DNA of 64,000 nucleotides. Source: Shewanella sp. 1CM18E. GTDB taxonomy: Bacteria; Pseudomonadota; Gammaproteobacteria; Enterobacterales; Shewanellaceae. The stretch lies in the NCBI RefSeq assembly GCF_023161665.1, contig NZ_JALNTW010000001.1:539444-603443 (forward strand). The letters run 5' to 3'. Each line of letters opens with the position of its first letter. The first letter of the stretch is position 1. Position numbers and translations under genes: made by a program. A model generated the notes under the pieces. That model made no database searches, was not told the origin of the DNA, and saw nothing but the letters and a program-made list of their open reading frames with translations. This document shows, piece after piece, positions 49,494 to 58,921 of the stretch.

Positions 49494-49806
49494 GATATCT
49501 CCAAAACTCTAATCCATGACACTGAGGTCTGATAAGCTAAAACGGACAAACGAGATATAATCCGTTGCAATGCTGAAATATTACGCTAACGCTCTTTCTA
49601 ACGAGACCAAAGCAAAGTAGGATAAGTCTCGCTGCATAAAGATTTAATTAATCACTGTCGCTTTTAAAGCAAGGTTGCTAACAAAAGTATATTCGGCAGT
49701 ATTTAATCTGGTCTTTACGTGTTTATTTCAATAGCTCTGAACAAAACACACGGGCACAGTTTTTTATGTGGCGCGATAATACCCTAAGACGGATAAGGAA
49801 ACCAAT
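49494..49806. other. Divergent promoter region between folB and plsY
   Basis: 313 bases. A GATAAT hexamer at 49775-49780 about 26 bases before plsY could be its -10. Nothing else was recognised. Confidence 0.4.
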
Positions 49807-50415
49807 TTGAGCCTAACAGTACTTACAATAGTCATGATCTTGAGCGCATATTTAGCCGGCTCAATATCCAGTGCTGTTCTGGTATGTAAATTACGTGGAC
49901 TCCCAGATCCACGAACTCAAGGGTCTGGCAACCCGGGAGCAACCAATGTTTTGCGCATTGGCGGCGCAAGCTCGGCTGCATTAGTGCTTTTTTTCGATAT
50001 GTTAAAAGGTGCGGCACCTGCTTATCTAGCTTTCAGATTAGGCGTAGATCCTATCGCCTTAGGTATCATTGCCATTGCAGCTTGTCTTGGGCATATATTC
50101 CCAATCTTCTTTAACTTTAAAGGCGGTAAAGGCGTTGCGACTGCGTTTGGTGCCATGGCGCCAATTGGTCATGACTTAGCACTTTGCCTAATGGGATCTT
50201 GGGTAGTGTTAGTGCTCATCACTCGCTATTCGTCATTTGCTGCAATTTGCACCGCTCTGCTTGCCCCTGTCTATACCTGGTGGCTTGATGATAGGTTTAC
50301 CATACCGGTGGCGATGCTCTCTACGTTAATTGTTATCCGCCACAAAGATAATATAAAACGGCTACTAAATGGCGAGGAGTCTAAGGTTTCTCGTAAAAAG
50401 TCTCGTCAGAGTTAA
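49807..50415 (+). CDS. plsY: Acyl-phosphate glycerol-3-phosphate acyltransferase
   Basis: A 202-residue membrane enzyme that makes the first acyl-glycerophosphate of phospholipid synthesis. The three PlsY motifs are seen as [26 protein letters not shown] and the later loop region. The start codon is TTG, supported by AAGGA 7 bases upstream. The basic C-terminus ([10 protein letters not shown]) is cytoplasmic. It is divergent from folB, a common arrangement with tsaD nearby. Confidence 0.95.
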   Translation: MSLTVLTIVMILSAYLAGSISSAVLVCKLRGLPDPRTQGSGNPGATNVLRIGGASSAALVLFFDMLKGAAPAYLAFRLGVDPIALGIIAIAACLGHIFPIFFNFKGGKGVATAFGAMAPIGHDLALCLMGSWVVLVLITRYSSFAAICTALLAPVYTWWLDDRFTIPVAMLSTLIVIRHKDNIKRLLNGEESKVSRKKSRQS

Positions 50416-50474
50416 AGGTAGTTTTCCAGCAAACTCCGACCAAAACACCCATCTAAATCGCTGTATTTATTAAT

Positions 50475-50513
50475 GATTAACACTTAATTCATTGACTCTA
50501 ATGAATGTTAATC
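50475..50513. promoter_or_regulatory. Composite inverted repeat upstream of the 2OG oxygenase gene
   Basis: Two nested inverted repeats: outer GATTAAC / GTTAATC and inner ATTCATT / AATGAAT, around the centre GACTCT. The left half has five extra bases, so the symmetry is imperfect. It lies about 200 bases before the next gene. The binding protein is unknown. Confidence 0.35.
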
Positions 50514-50725
50514 AAAGTGTGCCGACTTTCTTCAATTGCTTTTTAATTAATGCACCTTATAATTGCGCCGATTTTTGACTGGGTAGCTAGTTTTTCCCTA
50601 TAGGCTTCCTGTTCTGACACTACCTCGAATACAGCGCTCAAGCCCTTTGAGCCTGCCAGTAAAGCTATCGTGTTTTCTTGTTTTGAGTACACCTTTCTAT
50701 GGTTCCACAATTAAGTGAAGCTGTG

Positions 50726-51322
50726 ATGGATACCATTGCTGATGCATTGGTTGAAACCGGCTATATCGTTCTGTCTGATACCCTTCCGGCGGCTGTTTGT
50801 GAGCAGTTATTACAAAGCTCAAAAAGCGCAACTTGGGATGATTTTCGCCCGGCTGCAATTGGTCGTGGCGGTGAGCAGCAGCAAGTCGATAGTATTCGCA
50901 GTGATCAAATTCGTTGGCTGTCAGAGCAACGTCCTGCAGACAAACAATATTTAGATCTCATGACCCAACTACGGGAAGGTATGAATAAGCGCCTGTTTAT
51001 GGGGTTATTTGATTTTGAAAGTCACTACGCTATTTACGAGCCAGGCGCCTTCTATCAAAAGCATTCAGACGTATTACAAGGAACCAGAAACCGTATTCTG
51101 ACCTCAGTATTATTCTTAAATCATGACTGGCAAACCGAGCATGCCGGTGAACTCGTGGTCTATGACGAGCAAGACAACAAGCTAGAAACGATTACCCCAG
51201 AATTTGGTAAATGGGTGGTATTTTTAAGCGAGCGCTTCCCCCATGAAGTATTACCGACGACGGTTAACCGCTACAGCATTGCAGGTTGGTTTCGCGTAAG
51301 TAATGCCAATCACGGCTTTTAG
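50726..51322 (+). CDS. 2-oxoglutarate/Fe(II)-dependent oxygenase (prolyl 4-hydroxylase-like)
   Basis: A protein of about 198 residues with the double-stranded beta-helix of the 2OG-Fe(II) family. The iron ligands are the His and Asp of FYQKHSD and the His of FPHEVLPT; the 2OG-binding Arg is in NRYSIAGWFR. The substrate is unknown, though relatives hydroxylate ribosomal proteins or other peptides. The start is ambiguous: ATG at 50726 has GAAG 5 bases upstream, while ATG at 50699 has no clear ribosome site. A strong terminator follows. Confidence 0.87.
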   Translation: MDTIADALVETGYIVLSDTLPAAVCEQLLQSSKSATWDDFRPAAIGRGGEQQQVDSIRSDQIRWLSEQRPADKQYLDLMTQLREGMNKRLFMGLFDFESHYAIYEPGAFYQKHSDVLQGTRNRILTSVLFLNHDWQTEHAGELVVYDEQDNKLETITPEFGKWVVFLSERFPHEVLPTTVNRYSIAGWFRVSNANHGF

Positions 51323-51341
51323 TTGCATAAATGTCGGCAAT

Positions 51342-51372
51342 AAAAACGGCGCTCAATGAGCGCCGTTTTTTT
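51342..51372. terminator. Bidirectional terminator between the oxygenase gene and tsaD
   Basis: AAAAACGGCGCTCA / TGAGCGCCGTTTTT, a very strong stem between converging genes. Confidence 0.9.
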
Positions 51373-51387
51373 GTATTCATTCTAGGC

Positions 51388-52404
51388 TTAATCTACTGGC
51401 TCTAATGTATCAAGCGGCCATCTTGGTTGCCCCTTGACGGCTAAGTCTTCAATTTGACCAGCCTTTAGGCGCTGCAAGCCGGCATAAGCGATCATTGCAC
51501 CGTTGTCGGTACAAAACTCTCCACGCGGGTAGTAAACCTTACCACCTAAGCTTTGCATCATTTCGGCAAGCGATGAACGTAAACGAGTGTTAGCACTCAC
51601 ACCGCCAGCAATAACCAGATTCTTATAGCCAGTTTGTTTAAGTGCGCGTTTACACTTAATTGCTAATGTATCAACTACAGCTTCTTCAAATGCACAGGCG
51701 ATATTAGCGCGGGTTTGCTCATCTTTCGGCTCTGCTGCAATAGTATTAGCAGTAAACGTTTTAAGACCTGAAAAGCTCATGTTCAAGCCAGGCTTGTCTG
51801 TCATCGGGCGCGGGAATTTATAACTATTTGGTACACCCTTAGCAGCAAGTTTTGAAAGTCTTGGGCCACCAGGATAATCAAGTCCCATTAACTTGGCTGT
51901 TTTATCAAATGCTTCACCGGCTGCATCATCAACTGATTCACCAAGCACCGTATAACGACCAATACCTTCAACGCCGACAATCATTGAGTGTCCGCCAGAT
52001 ACTAGCAAAGCTAAAAACGGAAATTCAGGTACATCATCTTCTAGCATTGGCGCTAATAAATGACCTTCCATGTGGTGCACACCAATTGCTGGTTTATCCC
52101 ATGAAAAAGCCAAAGCACGGCCAACACAAGCGCCAACCAATAATGCGCCAATAAGCCCAGGCCCTTTAGTATAAGCAATTCCGTCAAGATCATCGATAGT
52201 CATGCCCGCATCAGCTAGCGCTTGACGAATTAAAGGCACAATTTTGCGAACATGGTCACGAGACGCCAATTCAGGCACGACTCCACCGTAGTCTGCATGC
52301 AATTTAACCTGACTATAAAGAGCGTGTGATAACAGTCCTTTTTCATCGTCATAAACCGCAATACCTGTTTCATCACAGGATGTCTCTATACCTAAAACCC
52401 GCAT
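51388..52404 (-). CDS. tsaD: tRNA threonylcarbamoyladenosine synthase, transferase subunit
   Basis: A 338-residue enzyme of the ASKHA superfamily that adds the threonylcarbamoyl group to A37 of tRNAs reading ANN codons. The N-terminal [10 protein letters not shown], the metal-binding [10 protein letters not shown] and the ATP motifs [10 protein letters not shown] and [12 protein letters not shown] are intact. It is divergent from rpsU, the standard gammaproteobacterial order. Confidence 0.97.
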   Translation of the reverse strand: MRVLGIETSCDETGIAVYDDEKGLLSHALYSQVKLHADYGGVVPELASRDHVRKIVPLIRQALADAGMTIDDLDGIAYTKGPGLIGALLVGACVGRALAFSWDKPAIGVHHMEGHLLAPMLEDDVPEFPFLALLVSGGHSMIVGVEGIGRYTVLGESVDDAAGEAFDKTAKLMGLDYPGGPRLSKLAAKGVPNSYKFPRPMTDKPGLNMSFSGLKTFTANTIAAEPKDEQTRANIACAFEEAVVDTLAIKCKRALKQTGYKNLVIAGGVSANTRLRSSLAEMMQSLGGKVYYPRGEFCTDNGAMIAYAGLQRLKAGQIEDLAVKGQPRWPLDTLEPVD

Positions 52405-52530
52405 TTTTTCTCGTCTTCAGTTGACATAATTACCGCCAATTCTACCTGCTGTGCTTTAATTACTCCATAGTGCCGACACAGTCTGAAGATAATATCTCCA
52501 ATTATGACTCATTCTGATCGCGATAAGGGG

Positions 52531-52558
52531 TTTACAAGAGGACCTAAGTCGGTATAGA
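52531..52558 (+). promoter_or_regulatory. Candidate sigma-70 promoter for rpsU-yqeY-dnaG-rpoD
   Basis: -35 TTTACA and -10 TATAGA with a 16-base spacer, about 75 bases before the rpsU start. Each box has one or two mismatches to consensus. Confidence 0.55.
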
Positions 52559-52631
52559 ATTTCGCACCATTTTTAAATTATCTGAGTCAAGTAATTGTCT
52601 CACACAACCTACACCTAAGGGGTGATGGCGT

Positions 52632-52847
52632 ATGCCAATTATTAAAGTACGTGAAAACGAACCATTCGACGTAGCTCTACGTCGTTTCAAGCGCTCTTGT
52701 GAAAAAGCTGGTATCCTAGCTGACGTTCGCGCTCGTGAATTCTACGAGAAGCCAACTACTGCACGTAAGCGTGCTAAAGCCGCTGCAGTTAAGCGTCTTG
52801 CTAAGAAGCTTTCTCGCGAAAACGCACGTCGCGTACGTTTATACTAA
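52632..52847 (+). CDS. rpsU: 30S ribosomal protein S21
   Basis: A 71-residue basic protein needed for translation initiation on the small subunit. The sequence [20 protein letters not shown] and the Arg/Lys-rich end ([11 protein letters not shown]) are nearly invariant in the group. It heads the macromolecular synthesis block with dnaG and rpoD. A strong ribosome site (AAGGGGTGAT) precedes it. Confidence 0.98.
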   Translation: MPIIKVRENEPFDVALRRFKRSCEKAGILADVRAREFYEKPTTARKRAKAAAVKRLAKKLSRENARRVRLY

Positions 52848-52854
52848 TCTCATT

Positions 52855-53298
52855 ATGAGCCTAGTTGATCAGCTAAAAGACCAAATGAAGGAAGCCATGC
52901 GCGCTAAAGAAAAGCTGCGTTTGGGGACTATTCGTATGGCACTAGCCGCCGTTAAGCAAGTTGAAGTGGACACCCGCGAAACTCTGACTAACGACCAAGC
53001 TATAGCGGTCTTAACCAAAATGGTAAAACAGCGTCGCGATTCTATTGCTCAATATGAAGCAGCGGGTCGTGATGAGCTAGCACAAGTAGAAGCAGAAGAG
53101 ATTCTAGTATTAGAAAAGTTTCTGCCTCAGCCTCTTTCCGAAGAGGAAGTAGTTGCGCTAGTTGATGCAAGCATCGTTGAGATGGGCGCATCCACCATGG
53201 CGGATATGGGTAAAGTAATGGGAGCTTTAAAACCAAAAGTTATGGGTAGAGCTGACATGGCGGCAATTGGCGCTATGATCCGTGCAAAACTTAAGTAA
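52855..53298 (+). CDS. yqeY: GatB/YqeY domain protein
   Basis: A 147-residue cytoplasmic protein similar to the tRNA-binding tail domain of the GatB amidotransferase subunit. The start at 52855 (MSLVDQLKDQMKEAMRAKEK) lies 7 bases after rpsU; longer readings that begin inside rpsU are rejected. The C-terminal part (MGKVMGALKPKVMGRADMA) is typical. The function is unclear; a tRNA-related role is inferred from the domain and from its place between rpsU and dnaG. Confidence 0.92.
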   Translation: MSLVDQLKDQMKEAMRAKEKLRLGTIRMALAAVKQVEVDTRETLTNDQAIAVLTKMVKQRRDSIAQYEAAGRDELAQVEAEEILVLEKFLPQPLSEEEVVALVDASIVEMGASTMADMGKVMGALKPKVMGRADMAAIGAMIRAKLK

Positions 53299-53436
53299 CT
53301 TTAGTTTTATTGCATGAATGAGCCGTGCTTCTGCGCGGCTTGTTTGTTTTCGAAATTCCCAAATTTAATTTCACGAAACTTTTGATTTCGCGTAACTTTT
53401 GATCTCACGTAATAAAGGCGGCATTTAACAACACTA

Positions 53437-55167
53437 ATGGCGATACCACGTGATTTTATTAATGAGCTTGTTGCTCGCACTGACATAGTCGATCTCATCG
53501 ACCCAAAAGTGCCCCTGAAAAAGGCGGGTAAAAACCACTCTGCCTGTTGTCCTTTTCATAGCGAAAAATCTCCCTCTTTTACCGTTAGCAGAGATAAGCA
53601 GTTTTACCATTGCTTTGGCTGCGGCGCGCATGGCAACGTTATCGATTTTGTCATGGAGTATGACCGACTCGACTTTGTTGATGCGATAGAAGAACTCGCC
53701 GGACAACTGGGACTAGAAGTTCCAAGGGAACAAGGTACAGGTAAACCTCGCGACCAAGAACTTAGTCGTGATTTATACCAGCTCATGGAAGAAGCAAGTA
53801 ACTTCTTTCAAAGTCAATTAAGACAACATACAGATAAACAAAAAGTCCTTGATTACTTAACACATCGAGGTCTTTCTAAAGAAGTGGTAGAACACTTCAA
53901 CATTGGTTTTGCTCCCGATGGTTGGGATGGCTTACTCAGTCGATATCGTCAAAACCAAGACTCACAAGACAAACTACTTACCGCAGGTATGGTCATTGAA
54001 AATGACAGCGGTAAGCGCTATGACAGATTTCGCGACCGCCTCATGTTTCCAATCCGCGATAGACGCGGACGTGTAATAGGATTTGGTGGTCGAGTTTTAG
54101 GAGAAGGTACGCCAAAGTACTTGAATTCTCCAGAAACGCCCATATTTCATAAAGGCAATGAACTTTATGGCCTTTATGAGTTAAAACAGCGTCACCGTGA
54201 CCCACAACGAGTGTTGATTGTGGAAGGTTATATGGACGTTGTTGCACTTGCTCAATTTGATGTTGATTACGCAGTAGCCTCATTAGGTACCTCAACCACT
54301 GCTGATCAATTTCAGCTATTGCTACGTAGTGCAAAAGAAGTCATCTGCTGCTATGACGGTGATAATGCTGGTAAAGAAGCCGCTTGGCGTGCATTAGAAA
54401 CTGCATTGCCACTGTTAAAGCCTGGCAACCAGGTACGGTTTATGTTTTTGCCCGAAGGCGAAGACCCAGACACCCTAATCAGACAGATTGGCAAACAAGA
54501 ATTTGAAAGCCGAGTCGATAACGCAATGGCGTTACCTGAGTTTTTATTTGAAAACTTAGCCAAGACTTACGGCAACGAAGACAAAAGTGTGTTGGCAAAA
54601 AATGCCATCAAACTCATTGAAAAAGTGCAGGACACTGTATTACAGAGCCTGTTACTCGACGATTTAGCTCATAAGCTAAGAATGAATGGTGCTGATGAAC
54701 TTAAGCGAAAATTTAACTTTTCGACTAAGTCGGCCGATAAACCTAATCAGCACAAAGCGCTCAAGGGTCGCGGTACGCCTTTGCGATTAGCCGTCGCATT
54801 ACTCGTACAACACCCACACTTAGGTGAAAGACTGCCTGAGCAACCAGCGCTAAAACATATACAGATGGCCGGCATTGACTTGCTGACCCTTGTATTAGAT
54901 TTAACTCGCGGACAAGTGATAAGCAGCGCACAACTACTTGAACAGTTTAGAGGCGATAACCAATTCAGCACTCTAAAAAAACTGACCCAATGGGATCATC
55001 AAGTGGCGGATGAAAACTTGCTTCAAAAGTTAAAAGAAACACTCGTTTGGTTAAACAACCAGTATCTTGAGCAACGCTACCAAGAACTGAGTATGAAGCA
55101 GAACCTAACGAAAGAAGAGCGGTTACAGCTTAGTAAGCTTATTTCAGTGATTAAAAACAAGGCTTAG
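53437..55167 (+). CDS. dnaG: DNA primase
   Basis: A 576-residue primase that makes RNA primers for replication. The N-terminal CHC2 zinc finger uses Cys38, His41, Cys59 and Cys62. The catalytic core has the Toprim motifs VEGYMDVVAL and CYDGDNAGKEAA. A C-terminal helicase-interaction domain binds DnaB. The gene lies between yqeY and rpoD in the classic order. Confidence 0.97.
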   Translation: MAIPRDFINELVARTDIVDLIDPKVPLKKAGKNHSACCPFHSEKSPSFTVSRDKQFYHCFGCGAHGNVIDFVMEYDRLDFVDAIEELAGQLGLEVPREQGTGKPRDQELSRDLYQLMEEASNFFQSQLRQHTDKQKVLDYLTHRGLSKEVVEHFNIGFAPDGWDGLLSRYRQNQDSQDKLLTAGMVIENDSGKRYDRFRDRLMFPIRDRRGRVIGFGGRVLGEGTPKYLNSPETPIFHKGNELYGLYELKQRHRDPQRVLIVEGYMDVVALAQFDVDYAVASLGTSTTADQFQLLLRSAKEVICCYDGDNAGKEAAWRALETALPLLKPGNQVRFMFLPEGEDPDTLIRQIGKQEFESRVDNAMALPEFLFENLAKTYGNEDKSVLAKNAIKLIEKVQDTVLQSLLLDDLAHKLRMNGADELKRKFNFSTKSADKPNQHKALKGRGTPLRLAVALLVQHPHLGERLPEQPALKHIQMAGIDLLTLVLDLTRGQVISSAQLLEQFRGDNQFSTLKKLTQWDHQVADENLLQKLKETLVWLNNQYLEQRYQELSMKQNLTKEERLQLSKLISVIKNKA

Positions 55168-55293
55168 TTAATATTTCAGCCTCAAAAGTAAACACTTGGA
55201 CTAGCACAGACAAGCGCCGAAGGCTATAATTGACGACTTGCGTGGCTGTTTTTTGCCCGTCGTTTTAACTGTTTCCCAACTTGGATGATATCT

Positions 55294-57141
55294 ATGGATC
55301 ATACTCCGCAGTCGCAACTAAAATTGTTGCTCGCCAAAGGTAAAGAGCAAGGTTACTTAACCTATGCAGAAGTGAACGATCACTTACCTGCAGACATGGT
55401 CGATTCTGACCAGATTGAAGATATTATCCAGATGATCAATGACATGGGTATTCGAGTCTATGAACAGGCTCCGGATGCTGATGAAATCATGATGTCTGAA
55501 GACAGCACCGATGATGATGCTGCAGAAGAAGCTGCTGCTGCACTTGCAACAGTAGAAGCTGAATTAGGTCGTACTACAGACCCAGTGCGCATGTACATGC
55601 GCGAAATGGGTACCGTTGAACTTCTTACCCGTGAAGGCGAGATTGTTATCGCTAAGCGTATTGAAGAAGGCATCAACACGGTTCAAGCATCTGTTGCGGA
55701 ATACCCGCAAGCGATTGCGATGATCCTTGAGCAATACGATCGTTACGAAGCTGAAGAAGTTAGACTTTCCGACATTATTTCTGGATTTGTTGACCCAAAT
55801 GCTGAAGATGTTGCCCCTACAGCGACTCACGTTGGTTCAGAGTTATCTGATGATGATTTAGATGACGAAGACGATGACGACGATGATGACGATGACGATG
55901 ACAGTGAAGGCGAAGAGGATGGTCCAAAAGGTCCAGATCCTGAAGAAGCTAAAGAGAAGTTCACTATACTTCGCGCTGCTCACGAAAATGCACTAAGAAT
56001 TATTGCAGAAAAAGGTCGTGGTCACCCAGAGTCAACAGTAGCATTATTTGAAATTGGCGAGATCTTCAAAGAGTTCCGTTTGATGCCTAAGCAGTTCGAC
56101 CGCTTAGTTAAAAACATGCGCTCTATGATGGACAAAGTACGTGTTCAAGAACGTTTGATCATGAAACTTTGTGTTGAACAAGCCAAAATGCCGAAGAAAA
56201 ACTTCGTCAAAGTATACACAAGCAACGAAAGTAGCATTGAATGGTTCAATGACGAACTAGCCTCAGGCAAGCCATATGTAGAAGGTCTACAAATGGTTGA
56301 GTTTGACGTGCAACGCTGTCGTGCAAAACTAGACGCTATTGAAACTGAAACTGGTCTAGCGATCGGTGCAATTAAAGATATCAACCGTCGTATGTCAATC
56401 GGTGAAGCGAAAGCTCGTCGTGCGAAGAAAGAGATGGTTGAAGCGAACTTACGTCTAGTAATCTCTATCGCCAAAAAGTACACAAACCGTGGTCTACAGT
56501 TCTTGGATCTAATTCAAGAAGGTAACATCGGTCTGATGAAAGCGGTAGATAAGTTTGAATACCGTCGTGGTTACAAGTTCTCAACTTATGCTACTTGGTG
56601 GATCCGTCAGGCGATCACTCGCTCTATTGCTGACCAAGCAAGAACGATCCGTATTCCAGTACACATGATTGAGACAATCAACAAGCTTAACCGTATCTCT
56701 CGTCAAATGCTGCAAGAGATGGGTCGTGAACCTTCTCCTGAAGAGTTGGCAGAGCGCATGTTAATGCCTGAAGATAAGATCCGTAAGGTACTTAAGATCG
56801 CTAAAGAGCCAATCTCTATGGAAACACCAATTGGTGATGATGAAGATTCGCACTTAGGTGACTTTATTGAAGATACAACGCTTGAGCTACCACTAGACTC
56901 AGCGACAGGCGAAAGCTTGAAGAACGCAACTCACGAAGTACTTGCAGGCCTAACTGCTCGTGAAGCTAAAGTACTGCGTATGCGTTTCGGTATCGACATG
57001 AATACTGACCACACGCTAGAAGAAGTGGGCAAGCAGTTTGACGTAACACGTGAGCGTATTCGTCAGATTGAAGCTAAAGCGCTACGTAAGTTGCGTCACC
57101 CTTCTCGCTCAGAGATCTTAAAGTCGTTCCTAGACGAGTAA
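55294..57141 (+). CDS. rpoD: RNA polymerase sigma factor RpoD (sigma-70)
   Basis: A 615-residue housekeeping sigma factor. The start at 55294 ([12 protein letters not shown]) matches the E. coli start; a frame starting three codons earlier is less likely. Region 1.1 ([17 protein letters not shown]), region 2 ([17 protein letters not shown]) and region 4.2 ([18 protein letters not shown]) are intact. The non-conserved region has a long run of Asp and Glu (encoded near 55846-55920), longer than in E. coli. A strong terminator follows. Confidence 0.98.
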   Translation: MDHTPQSQLKLLLAKGKEQGYLTYAEVNDHLPADMVDSDQIEDIIQMINDMGIRVYEQAPDADEIMMSEDSTDDDAAEEAAAALATVEAELGRTTDPVRMYMREMGTVELLTREGEIVIAKRIEEGINTVQASVAEYPQAIAMILEQYDRYEAEEVRLSDIISGFVDPNAEDVAPTATHVGSELSDDDLDDEDDDDDDDDDDDSEGEEDGPKGPDPEEAKEKFTILRAAHENALRIIAEKGRGHPESTVALFEIGEIFKEFRLMPKQFDRLVKNMRSMMDKVRVQERLIMKLCVEQAKMPKKNFVKVYTSNESSIEWFNDELASGKPYVEGLQMVEFDVQRCRAKLDAIETETGLAIGAIKDINRRMSIGEAKARRAKKEMVEANLRLVISIAKKYTNRGLQFLDLIQEGNIGLMKAVDKFEYRRGYKFSTYATWWIRQAITRSIADQARTIRIPVHMIETINKLNRISRQMLQEMGREPSPEELAERMLMPEDKIRKVLKIAKEPISMETPIGDDEDSHLGDFIEDTTLELPLDSATGESLKNATHEVLAGLTAREAKVLRMRFGIDMNTDHTLEEVGKQFDVTRERIRQIEAKALRKLRHPSRSEILKSFLDE

Positions 57142-57164
57142 TCTCGTTAACGATGGAGACTCTC

Positions 57165-57194
57165 AAAAAAGCTGCCTAAGGGCAGCTTTTTTTA
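57165..57194 (+). terminator. Terminator after rpoD
   Basis: AAAAAAGCTGCC / GGCAGCTTTTTTT with loop TAAG. Confidence 0.9.
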
Positions 57195-57385
57195 TGCTTT
57201 GAATAAAAGAATCACTGCCGCTACTCGGATTTAGGTATGGGTCCCATAGCAATAACGAATGCTCCATCATCCTGAATATTGGTAAAAAGATAGAAGTTAA
57301 CCAAGTGTATCGAGCAAAATATCGAAATATTGATTAACAGATAGCCAGTTGCGCATTTATAAGCGCATTTCTAGTAAAATCTCTG

Positions 57386-57414
57386 GTGACAAGCGTAATC
57401 AAACCTCGTATACT
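57386..57414 (+). promoter_or_regulatory. Promoter of the tRNA-Ile2 gene
   Basis: -35 GTGACA and -10 TATACT, each one base off consensus, with an optimal 17-bp spacer. The mature tRNA starts about 37 bases after the -10. Confidence 0.7.
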
Positions 57415-57450
57415 TCTTTCCGCTTTCGATAGTGACGACTATCTTAAGTC

Positions 57451-57527
57451 GGCCCCTTAGCTCAGTTGGTTAGAGCATACGACTCATAATCGTCAGGTCC
57501 ACGGTTCAAGTCCGTGAGGGGCCACCA
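57451..57527 (+). tRNA. tRNA-Ile2 (anticodon CAT, lysidine type)
   Basis: A complete 77-base tRNA with encoded CCA. Acceptor arms GGCCCCT and AGGGGCC pair perfectly and the T-loop TTCAAGT is standard. The anticodon CAT (57485-57487) sits in loop CTCATAA. The sequence closely follows E. coli ileX, not elongator or initiator tRNA-Met, so it should read AUA after conversion of C34 to lysidine. The first pair of the anticodon stem (T-C) is mismatched. It marks the boundary of the downstream island and is the likely integration site. Confidence 0.93.
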
Positions 57528-57540
57528 ATTTAAAACGAAG

Positions 57541-57568
57541 AAGCCCATTGATTCAATGGGCTTTTTTG
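57541..57568 (+). terminator. Terminator after the tRNA gene
   Basis: AAGCCCATTGA / TCAATGGGCTT followed by T6. Confidence 0.85.
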
Positions 57569-57617
57569 TACCTGAAATTCAAGAACCGCTATTTTGCGAG
57601 TTTTGAACTTAGGACCC

Positions 57618-57657
57618 ATCGCACACATATCGCACAAAACCATGCAACCCTATGCAA
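57618..57657. repeat. Short direct repeats beside the tRNA gene
   Basis: Two copies of ATCGCACA start at 57618 and 57629, and two copies of ATGCAA start at 57642 and 57652. Spacing is 10-13 bases, close to one helical turn. They could be arm-type sites for the integrase or sites for an excision factor. This is tentative. Confidence 0.35.
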
Positions 57658-57751
57658 AAGGGTGCACTTCCAATACTAATCCTTTTTGTTTCCGATTCAA
57701 GTTTTGAGCCCAAACACTTTTCACTCCGAAACAATGACCAGATGATAAAAA

Positions 57752-57782
57752 CAAAAAAAGCGCCCACCTTTCGGTGAACGCT
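57752..57782 (-). terminator. Terminator after the first AlpA-like gene
   Basis: On the minus strand, AGCGTTCACC / GGTGGGCGCT around a GAAA tetraloop is followed by T7. Two G-T wobbles occur in the stem. Confidence 0.8.
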
Positions 57783-57809
57783 CTTAAATAATGAATTGAT
57801 GAGTATTAG

Positions 57810-58139
57810 CTAGATCAACGTTGACCAATCGAACACATCATCTTCCGCCGGCTTTTTAACAGCAGCTTCAACATCATCGATCACAGCGGCTGTATCCGCC
57901 ATATCTAGCTCGTTATCGTTAGCCGCCATATCTTGCTGCATTAAGTTACTCACAAACTCCTCAAGATCGCTTAGCAAGTATCGAATAGCTCCCTTATCTT
58001 TAATAAATCGAGGCGCTAGGCCATCATCTATTTTGGTCGATTTTTTTGAGCGACTTTTCTGTAAGGCGCTTAAAGAACAGCTTATCGCTGCCGCGGCTTC
58101 TACTTCAGTCAATAATACTTGGTTTGCAATAGCTAACAT
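57810..58139 (-). CDS. AlpA/excisionase-like DNA-binding protein, paralogue 1
   Basis: A 109-residue protein. The N-terminal half has the winged-helix pattern of AlpA/HTH_17 excisionase-type regulators (LLTEVEAAAAISCSLSALQK, then DGLAPRFIKDKGAIRYLLSD with the usual wing). The C-terminal 45 residues are acidic and end in DVFDWSTLI. It is clearly paralogous to the next gene. In islands such proteins control integrase expression or serve as recombination directionality factors. The role here is inferred. Confidence 0.78.
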   Translation of the reverse strand: MLAIANQVLLTEVEAAAAISCSLSALQKSRSKKSTKIDDGLAPRFIKDKGAIRYLLSDLEEFVSNLMQQDMAANDNELDMADTAAVIDDVEAAVKKPAEDDVFDWSTLI

Positions 58140-58249
58140 TTAAGGGCTCCTTTGTAGACACCCTTAAATTCTAAGCGAGATTAAAAATTCCAAAAAATTC
58201 TGGTTAAGCTCTAATGTAGAGTTAAATGTTGTGAGCACCTAGCTCCAAT

Positions 58250-58606
58250 TTAAATCCTCACACTTTCTTTCACTGATGACTCAACAAGCACAGACCAGTC
58301 AAATTGATCTTCTTCCTGCTCAATATCAAGCGAAGTCGGAATAGCAGGAGCTTTACTTTGATTAGGTAAATAGGAAGTCTCAAGCTCAGTATAGAAGCCC
58401 TTAGCGCCCTTTTCAGCTTTATATTGACGTAATACCTCAACACTATAGCGAACGCCACCCAAATGCTTTACAAAGGCCGGAGCCAAGCCGTTTGCTATCC
58501 GAATGTCGCCTTTGGTTCGACTTTTCTGCAAGGTGCTAACAGAAATATTAAGGTATTTCGCAGCTTCCACTTCTGTGAATAGTAGTTTTGTTATTTCTAG
58601 GCGCAT
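58250..58606 (-). CDS. AlpA/excisionase-like DNA-binding protein, paralogue 2
   Basis: A 118-residue protein with the same layout as its neighbour: helix-turn-helix LFTEVEAAKYLNISVSTLQK, then NGLAPAFVKHLGGVRYSVEV, and a tail with DQFDWSVLVES. The shared FDWS motif in otherwise different tails suggests a conserved protein contact. A 110-base gap separates the two genes. It is divergent from the integrase gene, so it may regulate it. Confidence 0.78.
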   Translation of the reverse strand: MRLEITKLLFTEVEAAKYLNISVSTLQKSRTKGDIRIANGLAPAFVKHLGGVRYSVEVLRQYKAEKGAKGFYTELETSYLPNQSKAPAIPTSLDIEQEEDQFDWSVLVESSVKESVRI

Positions 58607-58921
58607 TCAGTAACTCCTTTGTTATAAGCGCCAAACTTTAAATAAAAAACTTAAAAGCAAGAAACCAGGGGTTAAGCTCTAATCCCCCCTCACAAAAACA
58701 AACCAAGACCTATCAAAACTAAGCTAAGCAAATGAATAAATGGGTTTTAATGCTAATAACTTTAATCTGGCTTTTCCTAATTGATACGTTTGAAAATAAT
58801 TTAAAAAATATTCCCAAGGCGTAAATCTCTGTTTTAATTTGGAGTTTTTAAAATTTAAAGGTCCTTTTTAAGAAAAGGGCTAAATTACAGCTTAATCACT
58901 ATTCTTTGAAACAAATCTTTT
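58607..58921. other. Divergent region between the AlpA-like genes and the integrase
   Basis: 315 AT-rich bases with homopolymer tracts (for example near 58800 and 58850-58870). Promoters for both directions and integrase or excisionase sites are expected here, but no clear motif was identified. Confidence 0.45.

Larger units (their letters stand above)
57142..57450. other. Region between rpoD and the tRNA gene
   Basis: 309 bases. It contains the rpoD terminator, a perfect palindrome TATGGGTCCCATA near 57234-57246, and the tRNA promoter at 57386-57414. No gene was recognised. Confidence 0.55.

Noticed and set aside
52735..52854. N-terminal extension of yqeY into rpsU
   Set aside because: The extension lies in another frame of rpsU with no family similarity; ATG 52855 fits YqeY proteins.
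57451..57527. tRNA-Met
   Set aside because: The CAT anticodon alone would suggest Met, but acceptor and D-arm sequence follow the ileX type rather than elongator or initiator tRNA-Met.
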